A stretch of 34,931 nt of DNA, from contig NZ_JAESVB010000028.1 of the NCBI RefSeq assembly GCF_020618775.1, positions 1 to 34,931 of the forward strand. Reading direction: 5' to 3'. Shown piece by piece: positions 16,701 to 22,240 of the stretch; the stretch's first letter is position 1; each line of letters begins with the position of its first letter. The DNA is from Acidisoma silvae. GTDB taxonomy: Bacteria; Pseudomonadota; Alphaproteobacteria; Acetobacterales; Acetobacteraceae. The translations under genes were made by a program, and so were the position numbers. The notes under the pieces are model-generated. The model had not been told where the DNA came from and made no database searches. It worked only from the letters and a program-made list of their open reading frames with translations.

Positions 16701-17504
16701 ACCGATCTTTCGGGCCTTTGCGTCGAGGTAAACGCGTTGGACCGCCTGCACGTCGCCGCCGGTTGTCGTAGCCACCAGCAGCAGGCTTCGGCTCGGTTCG
16801 TGATACCGGACGCTCTCAGGCCAGACGTCCGCCGGAGAGGGAATACCGCGCGCCTCGACCAAATAGCTTTCGGCCACAGTGCCGGCGACGGGCACCGATT
16901 CCGCGTGAAGACGCCGCGCCAGCGCAACGCGCTTTGCCGCATCCTCCTCTGCTTCACGTTGCTGCCGTTCGCGCTTTGCGGCCCGCGCTGCCAGCACGTC
17001 CTCGCTGATCGGGCACGGCGCATAGCCGGGCGTGTCCCAGCCCAGCCAGTGTTTCGCGAACCTGATCGCGTCGCCGAGCCCGCAGGACCGGCCGTGCATG
17101 ACGAGGTCGAGGATGCCGCCGCCGCGACCGCCTTCATGGGTAAAAAAGTCGCCGCGTGCCCGGCCGCCGTAATCCTCAATGACAAGGGCCATCGAGCCCT
17201 TCGAGCCCCACCGCCATTCGCGCCGCCGGCGGGTATCAGCATTGGGAGCACCAAGCAGGCCTTCCGCCAGCTCTTCAAGCCGTGCCGACAGCGCCTCCTT
17301 CAGTGTGTCGAGGTCCCGGCCTGGCGCTTCGGTGGCAATCTTGTCCAGCCAGGCGCGCTGTCTGTCAGTGATGGTAGCGCGCGAGCGGATCGAGCCGATG
17401 AACTCACGCTCACGCGGTGACAGATGCTCTTCGTGAGAAAGGCAGGCCGTGATCAGGCCATGCCAATCAGGGAATACCCCCGGCTTTGGATCAGCGAGGC
17501 TCAC
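13725..17504 (-). CDS. Toprim primase / SF2 helicase fusion
   Basis: A 1259-residue protein. GTG at 17504 overlaps the upstream stop (GTGA) and is preferred to the longer open frame that overlaps the upstream gene. Module order: a short LSPREREFIG motif (28-55); an N-terminal region like phage primases (about 90-300; RREWRWGSKGSMALV, GTVAESYLVEARGI) with no zinc-binding Cys set; a Toprim domain with E306 (AAEGPETGLSVW) and D345-D347 (VICRDDD), and DKSDFND at 383-389. Then SF2-type helicase motifs: Walker A VGAGKT (461-466), Walker B IVDES (about 623-627), DATMD (801-805), QIIGRGRGVNR (1007-1017). Cysteines 549, 570, 581, 582 and 588 lie between Walker A and B, as in Fe-S helicases. It probably primes and unwinds element DNA. 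Confidence 0.85.
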   Translation of the reverse strand: MSLADPKPGVFPDWHGLITACLSHEEHLSPREREFIGSIRSRATITDRQRAWLDKIATEAPGRDLDTLKEALSARLEELAEGLLGAPNADTRRRREWRWGSKGSMALVIEDYGGRARGDFFTHEGGRGGGILDLVMHGRSCGLGDAIRFAKHWLGWDTPGYAPCPISEDVLAARAAKRERQQREAEEDAAKRVALARRLHAESVPVAGTVAESYLVEARGIPSPADVWPESVRYHEPSRSLLLVATTTGGDVQAVQRVYLDAKARKIGEAELEARRLPAVKQTNGVSDGAVVRLPGVTKGPVLAAEGPETGLSVWASTGYETWIALGSFRRLTPPAGRPLVICRDDDRRHAPADAALRRAVADWTRGGHAILIASPWENRRFDKSDFNDAIQEAGAAAVRDRIERTINPGRVLNRRQPIAAVRQALDVAVSDFFEVAKGWDERDEESRHELPPVHAIRVDVGAGKTRAAYRYAARRLEAMRTAGDKRVIVFSVPTHKLADEQAQLFNSIAAERGSRLTAQVWRGMSAPDPDHADARDPAIADKLKTKMCRNLEAVAAAREAGVDVQQAACRKKEKGKDPVCCPFYAECGYQKQRRAKADLWIVPHDLLFLSKPTALGEVALLIVDESCWADGLEGANGRPSGIAVDDLRKPDRILTAEGVQLKIETDRLHYLRARLLDCLHGQEDGPLQREAMHGDLDHANAGEAHKLEWRRLIDPDLHPGLSEQERKERARSAKGNAQIMRIARIWSAVMALLRDGGPQVSGWLALASEPDEDGRMARVLHIKGRRDVRKGWQVPTLLLDATMDVQLVRPYWPQVELTAELLAEAPHQHVRQIVDRALSKSMIEPMDDAEAEARPDIAKRRRKNLRTVHAILCREARRYAPGRVLIVAQKRVKEALPGFGPLPANVELAHHNAVAGRDEWGPQPDRDGIRALIVVGRTAPSPGAVHRLAEALMGSAVEKLAGGWYERGDAVRERLAGQADAIEAERHPDIIAEAIRWQICEGELLQIIGRGRGVNRTVENPLDVLVMTDVPVPTPVAETIAFTDLDPTPQDLMMAAGGIILRNARHAATSFPELWPSHKAAEHAFARSRLPQTCKDNTFIYSDGGVCRSVAYQLAGARAHHAQALFDPITCADPESWLANKLGPLAWFEIEPLQPEPQLDPPSPPSLEPTMKPEMLPAGRVMRVPPDWIFPTITDEETAIMPISGLWRVYRPGKPPKTVQEAPTAWKAVQGHEEPFLPTPMGTILQLARLQPFQGHRL

Positions 17505-17848
17505 CAGGCGCGCCGTTCCCGGAGTTGCTCCGCGATCTGCGTCACCTTCTGCCACTGCCGCGGGGAAATGCGTTTGCGGTTCAGCAGCTGCTGAAGGAAG
17601 CGCTTTTCCCAATCGCTGAGCAGGCCAGGATACTGCAGGTTGGACACGACCAGCGCGCGCCAACCGTCTTCCTCGCTCTCGGCCGGTGGGACATCTGGCG
17701 CCAGCAGATCGGCCCAGGTCAGGCCATTGCGGTTCAGCATAGCGGACGCCATGTGCGCCGCAGCAGCCACTTCGCCGGCCTGATCCGACCCTAGGCGGCC
17801 GAGGATCGCGGCCATTTTCCGTCGATCCTGAGGGGAAAGGTCAGGCAT
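17501..17848 (-). CDS. Small protein upstream of the primase, shares its N-terminal motif
   Basis: A 115-residue protein; ATG at 17848 is chosen (GTG at 17854 in frame). The N-terminal half (PDLSPQDRRKMAAILGRL, then AHMASAMLNRNGLTWADLL) looks like the helical repeat of DUF2786-type nucleic-acid proteins. The C-terminal half has LLSDWEKRFLQQLLNRKRIS then PRQWQKV, the same layout as LSPREREFIGSIRSRATITD then RQRAWLDKI at the primase N-terminus. Its stop lies inside the primase GTGA. The two probably work together. Function unknown. Confidence 0.75.
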   Translation of the reverse strand: MPDLSPQDRRKMAAILGRLGSDQAGEVAAAAHMASAMLNRNGLTWADLLAPDVPPAESEEDGWRALVVSNLQYPGLLSDWEKRFLQQLLNRKRISPRQWQKVTQIAEQLRERRAW

Positions 17849-17887
17849 GACCACCCCCGAACAAGGCCGAACCAGGAGCCCCCGTAC

Positions 17888-18409
17888 TCATGACGCCAAA
17901 TCCGGATGGCGGCCACCAGGCGGCGGCCGAAAACCGAGAATGGGCTTATCGCCCTGTGCCGCCGCGCAATCGCGCCAAGCATCGAAATGGGCACTTGCCG
18001 TGTCGCAGATGGTGACGCGCTTTATCTCGCGAGCCGCGTCGACGCCGGCAGCGTAAATCTTGGCATCGCCACCCGTGCCATTGATGATCGACGCCTGCGC
18101 CCATCTGAAAGCATGTGGGGCACAGACCCATCCGGCCGGGCCCTCAGACACTGGCCCGTCGTCACAGAGCAGAACAATTGCCGGCCTGCCGATGGTTGCG
18201 AGCCGAGCCATAGGGATCGCCTGCAACGGCAGCGGCATGACCAGCACGATTTCACCGGTCAGCACTGCCTGGAAAAGAGCGAGGTGCCACGGTGCATGAT
18301 CACGCATCTCGCCCATTTTCAGGCTAAGGGTGACTGCATCGATTGTGCCTGGGCACTGGATGACGACCGCTGTCTTCGGCAATTTCATTTCAGGATAAGG
18401 GGCATTCAT
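17888..18409 (-). CDS. Orphan protein in the replication operon
   Basis: A 173-residue protein that starts inside the stop of the upstream gene (ATGA at 18406-18409). Strand-rich first half (TAVVIQCPGTIDAVTLSLKM; EIVLVMPLPLQAIPM; IVLLCDDGPVSEGP), then a helical second half with VTICDTASAHFDAWRDC. Three Cys and several acidic residues are spread out. It could be a small nuclease-like or nucleotide-binding fold, but there is no diagnostic motif. Not recognised. Confidence 0.7.
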   Translation of the reverse strand: MNAPYPEMKLPKTAVVIQCPGTIDAVTLSLKMGEMRDHAPWHLALFQAVLTGEIVLVMPLPLQAIPMARLATIGRPAIVLLCDDGPVSEGPAGWVCAPHAFRWAQASIINGTGGDAKIYAAGVDAAREIKRVTICDTASAHFDAWRDCAAAQGDKPILGFRPPPGGRHPDLAS

Positions 18410-18678
18410 GATCGCGCGCCCCGCTTGCTTCGAGACACACGGCTACTCCTGTCTGTCGCAAGCCTATCGGCGGCAGCTCCGTCGCGGCGGCGCAACTCAG
18501 ACTCAAAAAACTCTGCGAACTGCAGCAATTCAGCCTGGGTTACCTTGCCGTAGCGCCATAAACGGGCGCCGTCGTAGAGCTGACTGGCGATAGCAACGAG
18601 CGTCTGGACGCGAATGTGATTGAGGCCAACTATCGTGACCTGCGGCAGCTTCTGCTCCGGGGGCGTTTCGCCGGTCAT
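18406..18678 (-). CDS. Small basic orphan protein
   Basis: A 90-residue protein coupled on both sides (ATGA). PQVTIVGLNHIRVQTLVAIA is followed by a helix YGKVTQAELLQFAEFFESEL and a strongly basic, disordered tail (RSSRVSRSKRGARS). It may bind nucleic acid through the tail. Not recognised. Confidence 0.65.
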   Translation of the reverse strand: MTGETPPEQKLPQVTIVGLNHIRVQTLVAIASQLYDGARLWRYGKVTQAELLQFAEFFESELRRRDGAAADRLATDRSSRVSRSKRGARS

Positions 18679-18851
18679 CGCACCGCCTCCCGCAGCTCTT
18701 CAGCGTGCCGGGCCAGGCGTTCGGCAATCATATGGTGTCCGAGAGCCAATTGAAGATCGGCTTCCCGGTCGAGATCACGTGCTGTGATGGCGCGATTCAC
18801 CGTTGGCGCGAATGACTTCGCGCAGTGTTCGATGGCGGGACGATGTCTCAT
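18675..18851 (-). CDS. 58-residue first gene of the replication operon
   Basis: A short gene reading MRHRPAIEHCAKSFAPTVNR, then AITARDLDREADLQLALGHH and a helical tail ending EELREAVR. AAGGAG lies ten bases before the ATG, and the stop overlaps the next ATG (ATGA). It opens the leftward group that ends in the primase-helicase. Helical, charged, no family recognised. Confidence 0.65.
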   Translation of the reverse strand: MRHRPAIEHCAKSFAPTVNRAITARDLDREADLQLALGHHMIAERLARHAEELREAVR

Positions 18852-18890
18852 CGTTCCGGGCTCCTTTTTAGAGCCAGTCGCAAACGGCGC

Positions 18891-18918
18891 TTGATTTCGC
18901 CTAAGACTTCGCTAGATT
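18891..18918 (+). promoter_or_regulatory. Candidate rightward promoter
   Basis: TTGATT (18891-18896), 16 bases, TAGATT (18913-18918). It would start a short transcript ending at the terminator at 18958-19001. Confidence 0.4.
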
Positions 18919-18953
18919 ACGGCCTGTTCAGGAGCCGTCAGCGTTAGGTCTTA
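18902..18953. repeat. Three-step inverted repeat
   Basis: TAAGAC (18902-18907) pairs with GTCTTA (18948-18953), CGCT (18910-18913) with AGCG (18940-18943), and ACGGC (18919-18923) with GCCGT (18934-18938). The arms nest, giving one long imperfect hairpin. It lies in the untranslated gap before the replication operon. Confidence 0.7.
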
Positions 18954-19001
18954 TGCGAAACCCTGCGCGTGCCGTTGCGACCGGCATGTTGCAGGGTTTT
19001 T
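18925..19001 (+). ncRNA. Candidate short RNA opposite the replication operon
   Basis: About 77 bases between a possible rightward promoter and a terminator with a T-run, antisense to the 5' gap between two leftward genes. If transcribed further left it would also hold the long hairpin. It might be an antisense RNA that controls the leftward mRNA leader. Not shown to be expressed. Confidence 0.35.
18958..19001 (+). terminator. Intrinsic terminator, mainly rightward
   Basis: AAACCCTGC (18958-18966) pairs with GCAGGGTTT (18991-18999), with an inner GTGCCG/CGGCAT stem, then TTTTT. The leftward side has only three T, so it may also end the gene at 19002-19238 weakly. Confidence 0.7.
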
Positions 19002-19238
19002 CTATGCGGCGACGCGCCTCGAAGATGCACTTTGACGCTGCGCCTTAATGGGAACCAGGCCTAAGGCCAGAGCTATTGCGTCCAGGTCGGCCTCATCTAC
19101 CGTCCAACGATTTCTTTCGAAATGGGCCGGGAAAAGGCCCGCTACTGCGCCGTTGTAGCAGATCTGATAGGTTGGCGCTTGCTTGCCGGTACGTTCTTTG
19201 AGCGCCACGGGGAGACGAGGCAATCCAATTCGGGCCAT
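19002..19238 (-). CDS. Small winged-helix / excisionase-like protein
   Basis: A 78-residue protein. The start at 19238 is fixed by AAGGAG ten bases before; the longer open frame upstream overlaps the next gene. The pattern YQICYNGAVAGLFPAHFERN, then RWTVDEADLDAIALALGLVP, has the Y...G.(F/I)PA...RW.V...DL..IA layout seen in MerR/excisionase-type folds. The tail is basic. It probably binds DNA as a regulator or excision factor. It follows the gene at 19258-19983 closely on the same strand. Confidence 0.65.
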   Translation of the reverse strand: MARIGLPRLPVALKERTGKQAPTYQICYNGAVAGLFPAHFERNRWTVDEADLDAIALALGLVPIKAQRQSASSRRVAA

Positions 19239-19257
19239 AATCACTATGCTCCTTATG

Positions 19258-19983
19258 TTATGTAGTTGAATCGCGGCTGGCAGTTCGGCCTTCTTTCTTC
19301 GGAAGTGTCGAAGACTCTTCAAAACCCTTGAGACACAACGACAGAAAAGTAAGGCCAAGATAGTCAAGGATCATTGGTCTCATGAAGATCCGACGCGGCG
19401 CTGGCGCTTCTTCCATTTCAGTTGGAAGTGCAAAGAAAAAAGTCTCCGTATCGCCGGGATCAAGACCTAGTGTGAGCGCCGCACGCAATGACGGATAGTA
19501 TTCAATTTGAAGATTTAAGCTCCAAAGGCGGGATTTAGCGATTTCGTCGTCTGTCTCATTGGCAAGAAAGTCGACAAATGAATCGAGTATTTCACCAAGA
19601 TTCAAAACGCCATCATTGGCTGCCGATACTGCCGTTTCAACCAAGGGTAGCGTTGCTTCAAATGCCTTAGTTTCTTCATCAGCAAAGAGCATCGTGAGGG
19701 CATTGAGACGTTCCCGCTCGCGAACGATCTTTGTGGATTCAGAACGAAGCATCCGAAACTTTCGGACAAATTCAACGCCATCCGCCGGCTGTCCGTTTGA
19801 AATGGCCAATGCAACATTGACGACATGATGGGGTTTAACCTGCGCATTTCGAATGCCGCGGCCCGTTGTCAGCCAGAGGTCATCGCCGGCCGTCCGAAGG
19901 ATCCGGGTGATGTGCTGCACGGTCACCAAAGGTGTCCCAGTCGTCTGTGCGAGCGAAATCTCTGCTTCTGATGCGGTAGCCAT
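19258..19983 (-). CDS. Regulator-like phage orphan
   Basis: A 241-residue protein. The N-terminal part (TTGTPLVTVQHITRILRTAG, then NAQVKPHHVVNVALAISNGQ) looks like an HTH-type DNA-binding region. The rest is helical and acidic with no catalytic motif (LADEETKAFEATLP; NLGEILDSFVDFLANETDD). It is divergent from the late operon at 20178 and shares its control region, so a repressor or activator of the late operon is plausible. Codon use is more AT-rich than its neighbours. Confidence 0.7.
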   Translation of the reverse strand: MATASEAEISLAQTTGTPLVTVQHITRILRTAGDDLWLTTGRGIRNAQVKPHHVVNVALAISNGQPADGVEFVRKFRMLRSESTKIVRERERLNALTMLFADEETKAFEATLPLVETAVSAANDGVLNLGEILDSFVDFLANETDDEIAKSRLWSLNLQIEYYPSLRAALTLGLDPGDTETFFFALPTEMEEAPAPRRIFMRPMILDYLGLTFLSLCLKGFEESSTLPKKEGRTASRDSTT

Positions 19984-20010
19984 ACCCTGAATCCTCTTCG
20001 CGCCAAGCGA

Positions 20011-20039
20011 GACATAACAGGAGCATAAAAAAAGAGCAA
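20011..20039 (-). promoter_or_regulatory. Promoter of the leftward regulator-like gene
   Basis: On the minus strand TTGCTC (20039-20034), 17 bases, TATGTC (20016-20011). It sits about 30 bases from the start codon. Confidence 0.5.
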
Positions 20040-20067
20040 TTAGAAAAGGACACTTTCCTGAACTTTC

Positions 20068-20096
20068 TTGTAAATGGCGGTTTTCCTATGTATTCT
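20068..20096 (+). promoter_or_regulatory. Promoter of the phage late operon
   Basis: TTGTAA (20068-20073), 17 bases, TATTCT (20091-20096), reading towards the terminase-like gene. It lies back to back with the leftward promoter in a locally AT-rich stretch. Confidence 0.55.
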
Positions 20097-20137
20097 ATGC
20101 TCAAGCCCGTCGCGGTGACGTTGCAGGGATCAGGATC

Positions 20138-20176
20138 ATGGACGCTAAGCCTCTAAAGAACCCGCGAACCATCTGA
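20138..20176 (+). CDS. Possible 12-residue leader peptide
   Basis: MDAKPLKNPRTI, with CAGGATC just before its ATG. Its TGA ends one base before the ATG of the terminase-like gene, which has no ribosome site of its own. It could serve as a coupling leader. Too short to be sure. Confidence 0.3.
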   Translation: MDAKPLKNPRTI

Positions 20177-20177
20177 G

Positions 20178-20633
20178 ATGCAGGGCCGCCCTCTCACGGA
20201 AGCCCAGATTGGCCGCTTCCTTCAGCATCTTGCTGTAAGCGCGAATATTTCGGCATCAGCTCATGCTGTGCTGGTTTCCCGATCGACCGTCTACGCGCGG
20301 CGCGATGTTGATCCCGATTTTGCAGCGGCCTGGGATAGTGCTCTTGAAGAGGGCGTCGATGCGCTTGAGGCGGAAGCCTGGCGTCGAGCGATGGACGGCA
20401 CTGAGGAATACGTCACCTGTGCCAGTGGCCTGATCTACGGCGCGGACGGATTGCCGATCATGCAGTGCCGTTACAGCGACAGCCTCATGAGCTTACTTTT
20501 GAAAGGCTATCGGCCGAACGAATTCCGCGGCCGCGCCTCAGTTGAGCAGACTGGGCAAGCAGTCGCTGTGCTGCTGCCCGCAATCCTCAAAGTCACGGCC
20601 CACAACGCTTCGGCAAGCGAGATTGGCCTGTGA
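20178..20633 (+). CDS. Terminase small subunit-like protein
   Basis: A 151-residue protein. An N-terminal HTH (LQHLAVSANISASAHAVLV, then SRSTVYARRDVD) is followed by helical DALEAEAWRRAMDGTEEYVT and SDSLMSLLLKGYRPNEFRGR. This layout (AW.RA..G..E, then YSD.L...LLK..RP..F) is typical of small terminase subunits of tailed phages. It should recognise the packaging site. No large subunit follows; the next gene is a hydroxylase that starts inside its stop (GTGA). Confidence 0.85.
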   Translation: MQGRPLTEAQIGRFLQHLAVSANISASAHAVLVSRSTVYARRDVDPDFAAAWDSALEEGVDALEAEAWRRAMDGTEEYVTCASGLIYGADGLPIMQCRYSDSLMSLLLKGYRPNEFRGRASVEQTGQAVAVLLPAILKVTAHNASASEIGL

Positions 20634-21187
20634 TCGAGCCATTCCGCCTTATCAGGTCGGGCGTCGATGTTGCGCCGCTGGTCGAGCAGCTTGCTGCTCA
20701 CCCTGAGCTTTGGGGCCAGCAGAAAGCACGCCTGGTTCCTGGCTCGCCCCACTCCGAAACTGTCGATATATGGGTGCGATTCCGCGACGTGGATGCGTAT
20801 GTCGCTGAATATGGCTCCGACATGGCCCGTTTCGTTGACGAGCACGAAAGCGTCTGGCTGCCTCCGGCGCTTGTCCTGCCGGGTGCCGTGGCCATCGCAA
20901 CGAACCTCGCAGGCGATCGGCGTCTGGGCGGTGTCCTGATCACCAAAACACCTCCCGGCGGTCAGATTAAGCCGCATGTCGATGGCGGCTGGCACGCCCA
21001 GGCGCATGACAAGTTCTATGTCGCCATCCAGGCCGACGATGGCTGCCTGTTCCGTTGGGACGGCTCCGATCTGATCGCGAGCCCAGGAGATATCTGGGAA
21101 TTCCGCAACGACATCCCGCATTCGGTCGAGAACCATTCGTCTCGCGACCGCCTTTCAATGATCGTCTGCCTTAGGAGAGACTTATGA
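20630..21187 (+). CDS. 2OG-Fe(II) dioxygenase, Asp/Asn beta-hydroxylase-like
   Basis: A 185-residue protein with GTG start overlapping the previous stop. The iron site is H116-x-D118 (KPHVDGGWHA) with distal H164 (DIPHSVEN), and R174 is placed to hold 2-oxoglutarate, as in aspartyl/asparaginyl beta-hydroxylases. It would hydroxylate a protein side chain, using O2 and 2-oxoglutarate. Target unknown. Its place inside a virion-protein operon suggests that it modifies a phage or host protein during infection. Confidence 0.85.
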   Translation: MIEPFRLIRSGVDVAPLVEQLAAHPELWGQQKARLVPGSPHSETVDIWVRFRDVDAYVAEYGSDMARFVDEHESVWLPPALVLPGAVAIATNLAGDRRLGGVLITKTPPGGQIKPHVDGGWHAQAHDKFYVAIQADDGCLFRWDGSDLIASPGDIWEFRNDIPHSVENHSSRDRLSMIVCLRRDL

Positions 21188-21546
21188 CCGGCTGCAATGG
21201 CTGCACGTCCTGCGAACGCGCCGGCATCCAACCCTTCGGCGAAGAATGGCATACGGCTGATGGCGTCTTCATCAAAGAGATGAAGATCCCGCTCGCCGGC
21301 ACCGTCGTGCCGCAGCATGCGCATTCGTACGATCACACCTCGTTCTTGGTCCGTGGCAGCATTATCGCAGAGGCCGGCGATGCCGATCCGGTCCGATATG
21401 ACGCGCCACGGGCGATCTTCATCCCCGCTCTGATCAAGCACCGGTTCACGTCGCTTGAGGATATGACAGTAATCCTCTGCATCCACCGCGAGCGCGACGG
21501 CGGTGCGGCTATCCACGAAGAACATCAGCTTGAAGGAGTTGCGTGA
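21184..21546 (+). CDS. Cupin-fold metal-binding protein
   Basis: A 120-residue single-domain cupin. Likely metal ligands are H45, H47 and H51 (PQHAHSYDH), with H86 and H101 on the second half (ALIKHRF; LCIHRE). The N-terminus carries C4, C7 and C10 in a C-x2-C-x2-C cluster, unusual for a small cupin. Its ATG overlaps the hydroxylase stop (ATGA), so they are made together. It may be a second oxygenase, a partner of the hydroxylase, or a sugar/small-molecule binding protein. Confidence 0.8.
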   Translation: MTGCNGCTSCERAGIQPFGEEWHTADGVFIKEMKIPLAGTVVPQHAHSYDHTSFLVRGSIIAEAGDADPVRYDAPRAIFIPALIKHRFTSLEDMTVILCIHRERDGGAAIHEEHQLEGVA

Positions 21547-22229
21547 TGCCCTGGGGTGTAGCGGCTGCCGGCGTGGCGGCGGGTGGTTCGATCATCGGCG
21601 GCTTAATCGGCGGCAACAGCCAGTCGAAAGACATCGCGGCCAATGAAAAGCTGGCGATCAATCTGGGGCAGCAGAACGCCAACCAGACCGATCTTCTCAA
21701 TCAGTATTATGTCGCGTCCGGCAACAACGCTTTGACCGATATTGCTGATGCATCCGGTTCGAATGGTGTCGCCGGCCAAGACTACGCATCGTCTCTCTTC
21801 CAAACCGATCCCGGCTATCAGTTTGACCTGACCCAGGGCGAGAAAGCGCAGGACAACGGCGCGGCGGCACGCGGCCTCGGCACATCCGGCGCAAATATCC
21901 AGGGCGAGACGAATTACGCTGAGGGCCTGGCCGACAATGCTTATTCCAGTTTCTACAATCGGCTGAGTTCGCTGGCCGGCATGGGCCAGACGGCAATCGG
22001 CCAAGACGCGAATGCTGGCGCGCAGGCTGCGTCGGGGGCCGCTCAGACGGCGGCAAGTGCTGGGGCCGCGCAGGCTGGCATAACCGGCACTCAAACGTCA
22101 GGCATCACGAGCGCGCTAAATTCGTTCTTGAATAACGCAACAACGCAGAACGCGCTCTCGGCCTATGCGAGCCCAACGACCAAAGCGACAGGCGATACTC
22201 AGTTTCTTAACGCGCTCTCGGCCAATTAG
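21546..22229 (+). CDS. Phage DNA-ejection / internal virion-type protein
   Basis: A 227-residue protein. GGAG lies seven bases before the ATG; a GTG at 21543 is the alternative. The N-terminus is glycine-rich and hydrophobic (VAAAGVAAGGSIIGGLIGG), a glycine-zipper membrane segment. The rest is Ala/Gly/Ser/Gln/Asn-rich: FQTDPGYQFDLTQGEKAQDN and YSSFYNRLSSLAGMGQTAIG are patterns common in proteins encoded after phage heads and injected with DNA. Likely helps form the DNA-transfer channel, by family knowledge. Confidence 0.75.
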   Translation: MPWGVAAAGVAAGGSIIGGLIGGNSQSKDIAANEKLAINLGQQNANQTDLLNQYYVASGNNALTDIADASGSNGVAGQDYASSLFQTDPGYQFDLTQGEKAQDNGAAARGLGTSGANIQGETNYAEGLADNAYSSFYNRLSSLAGMGQTAIGQDANAGAQAASGAAQTAASAGAAQAGITGTQTSGITSALNSFLNNATTQNALSAYASPTTKATGDTQFLNALSAN

Positions 22230-22240
22230 GAGCCAAAACG

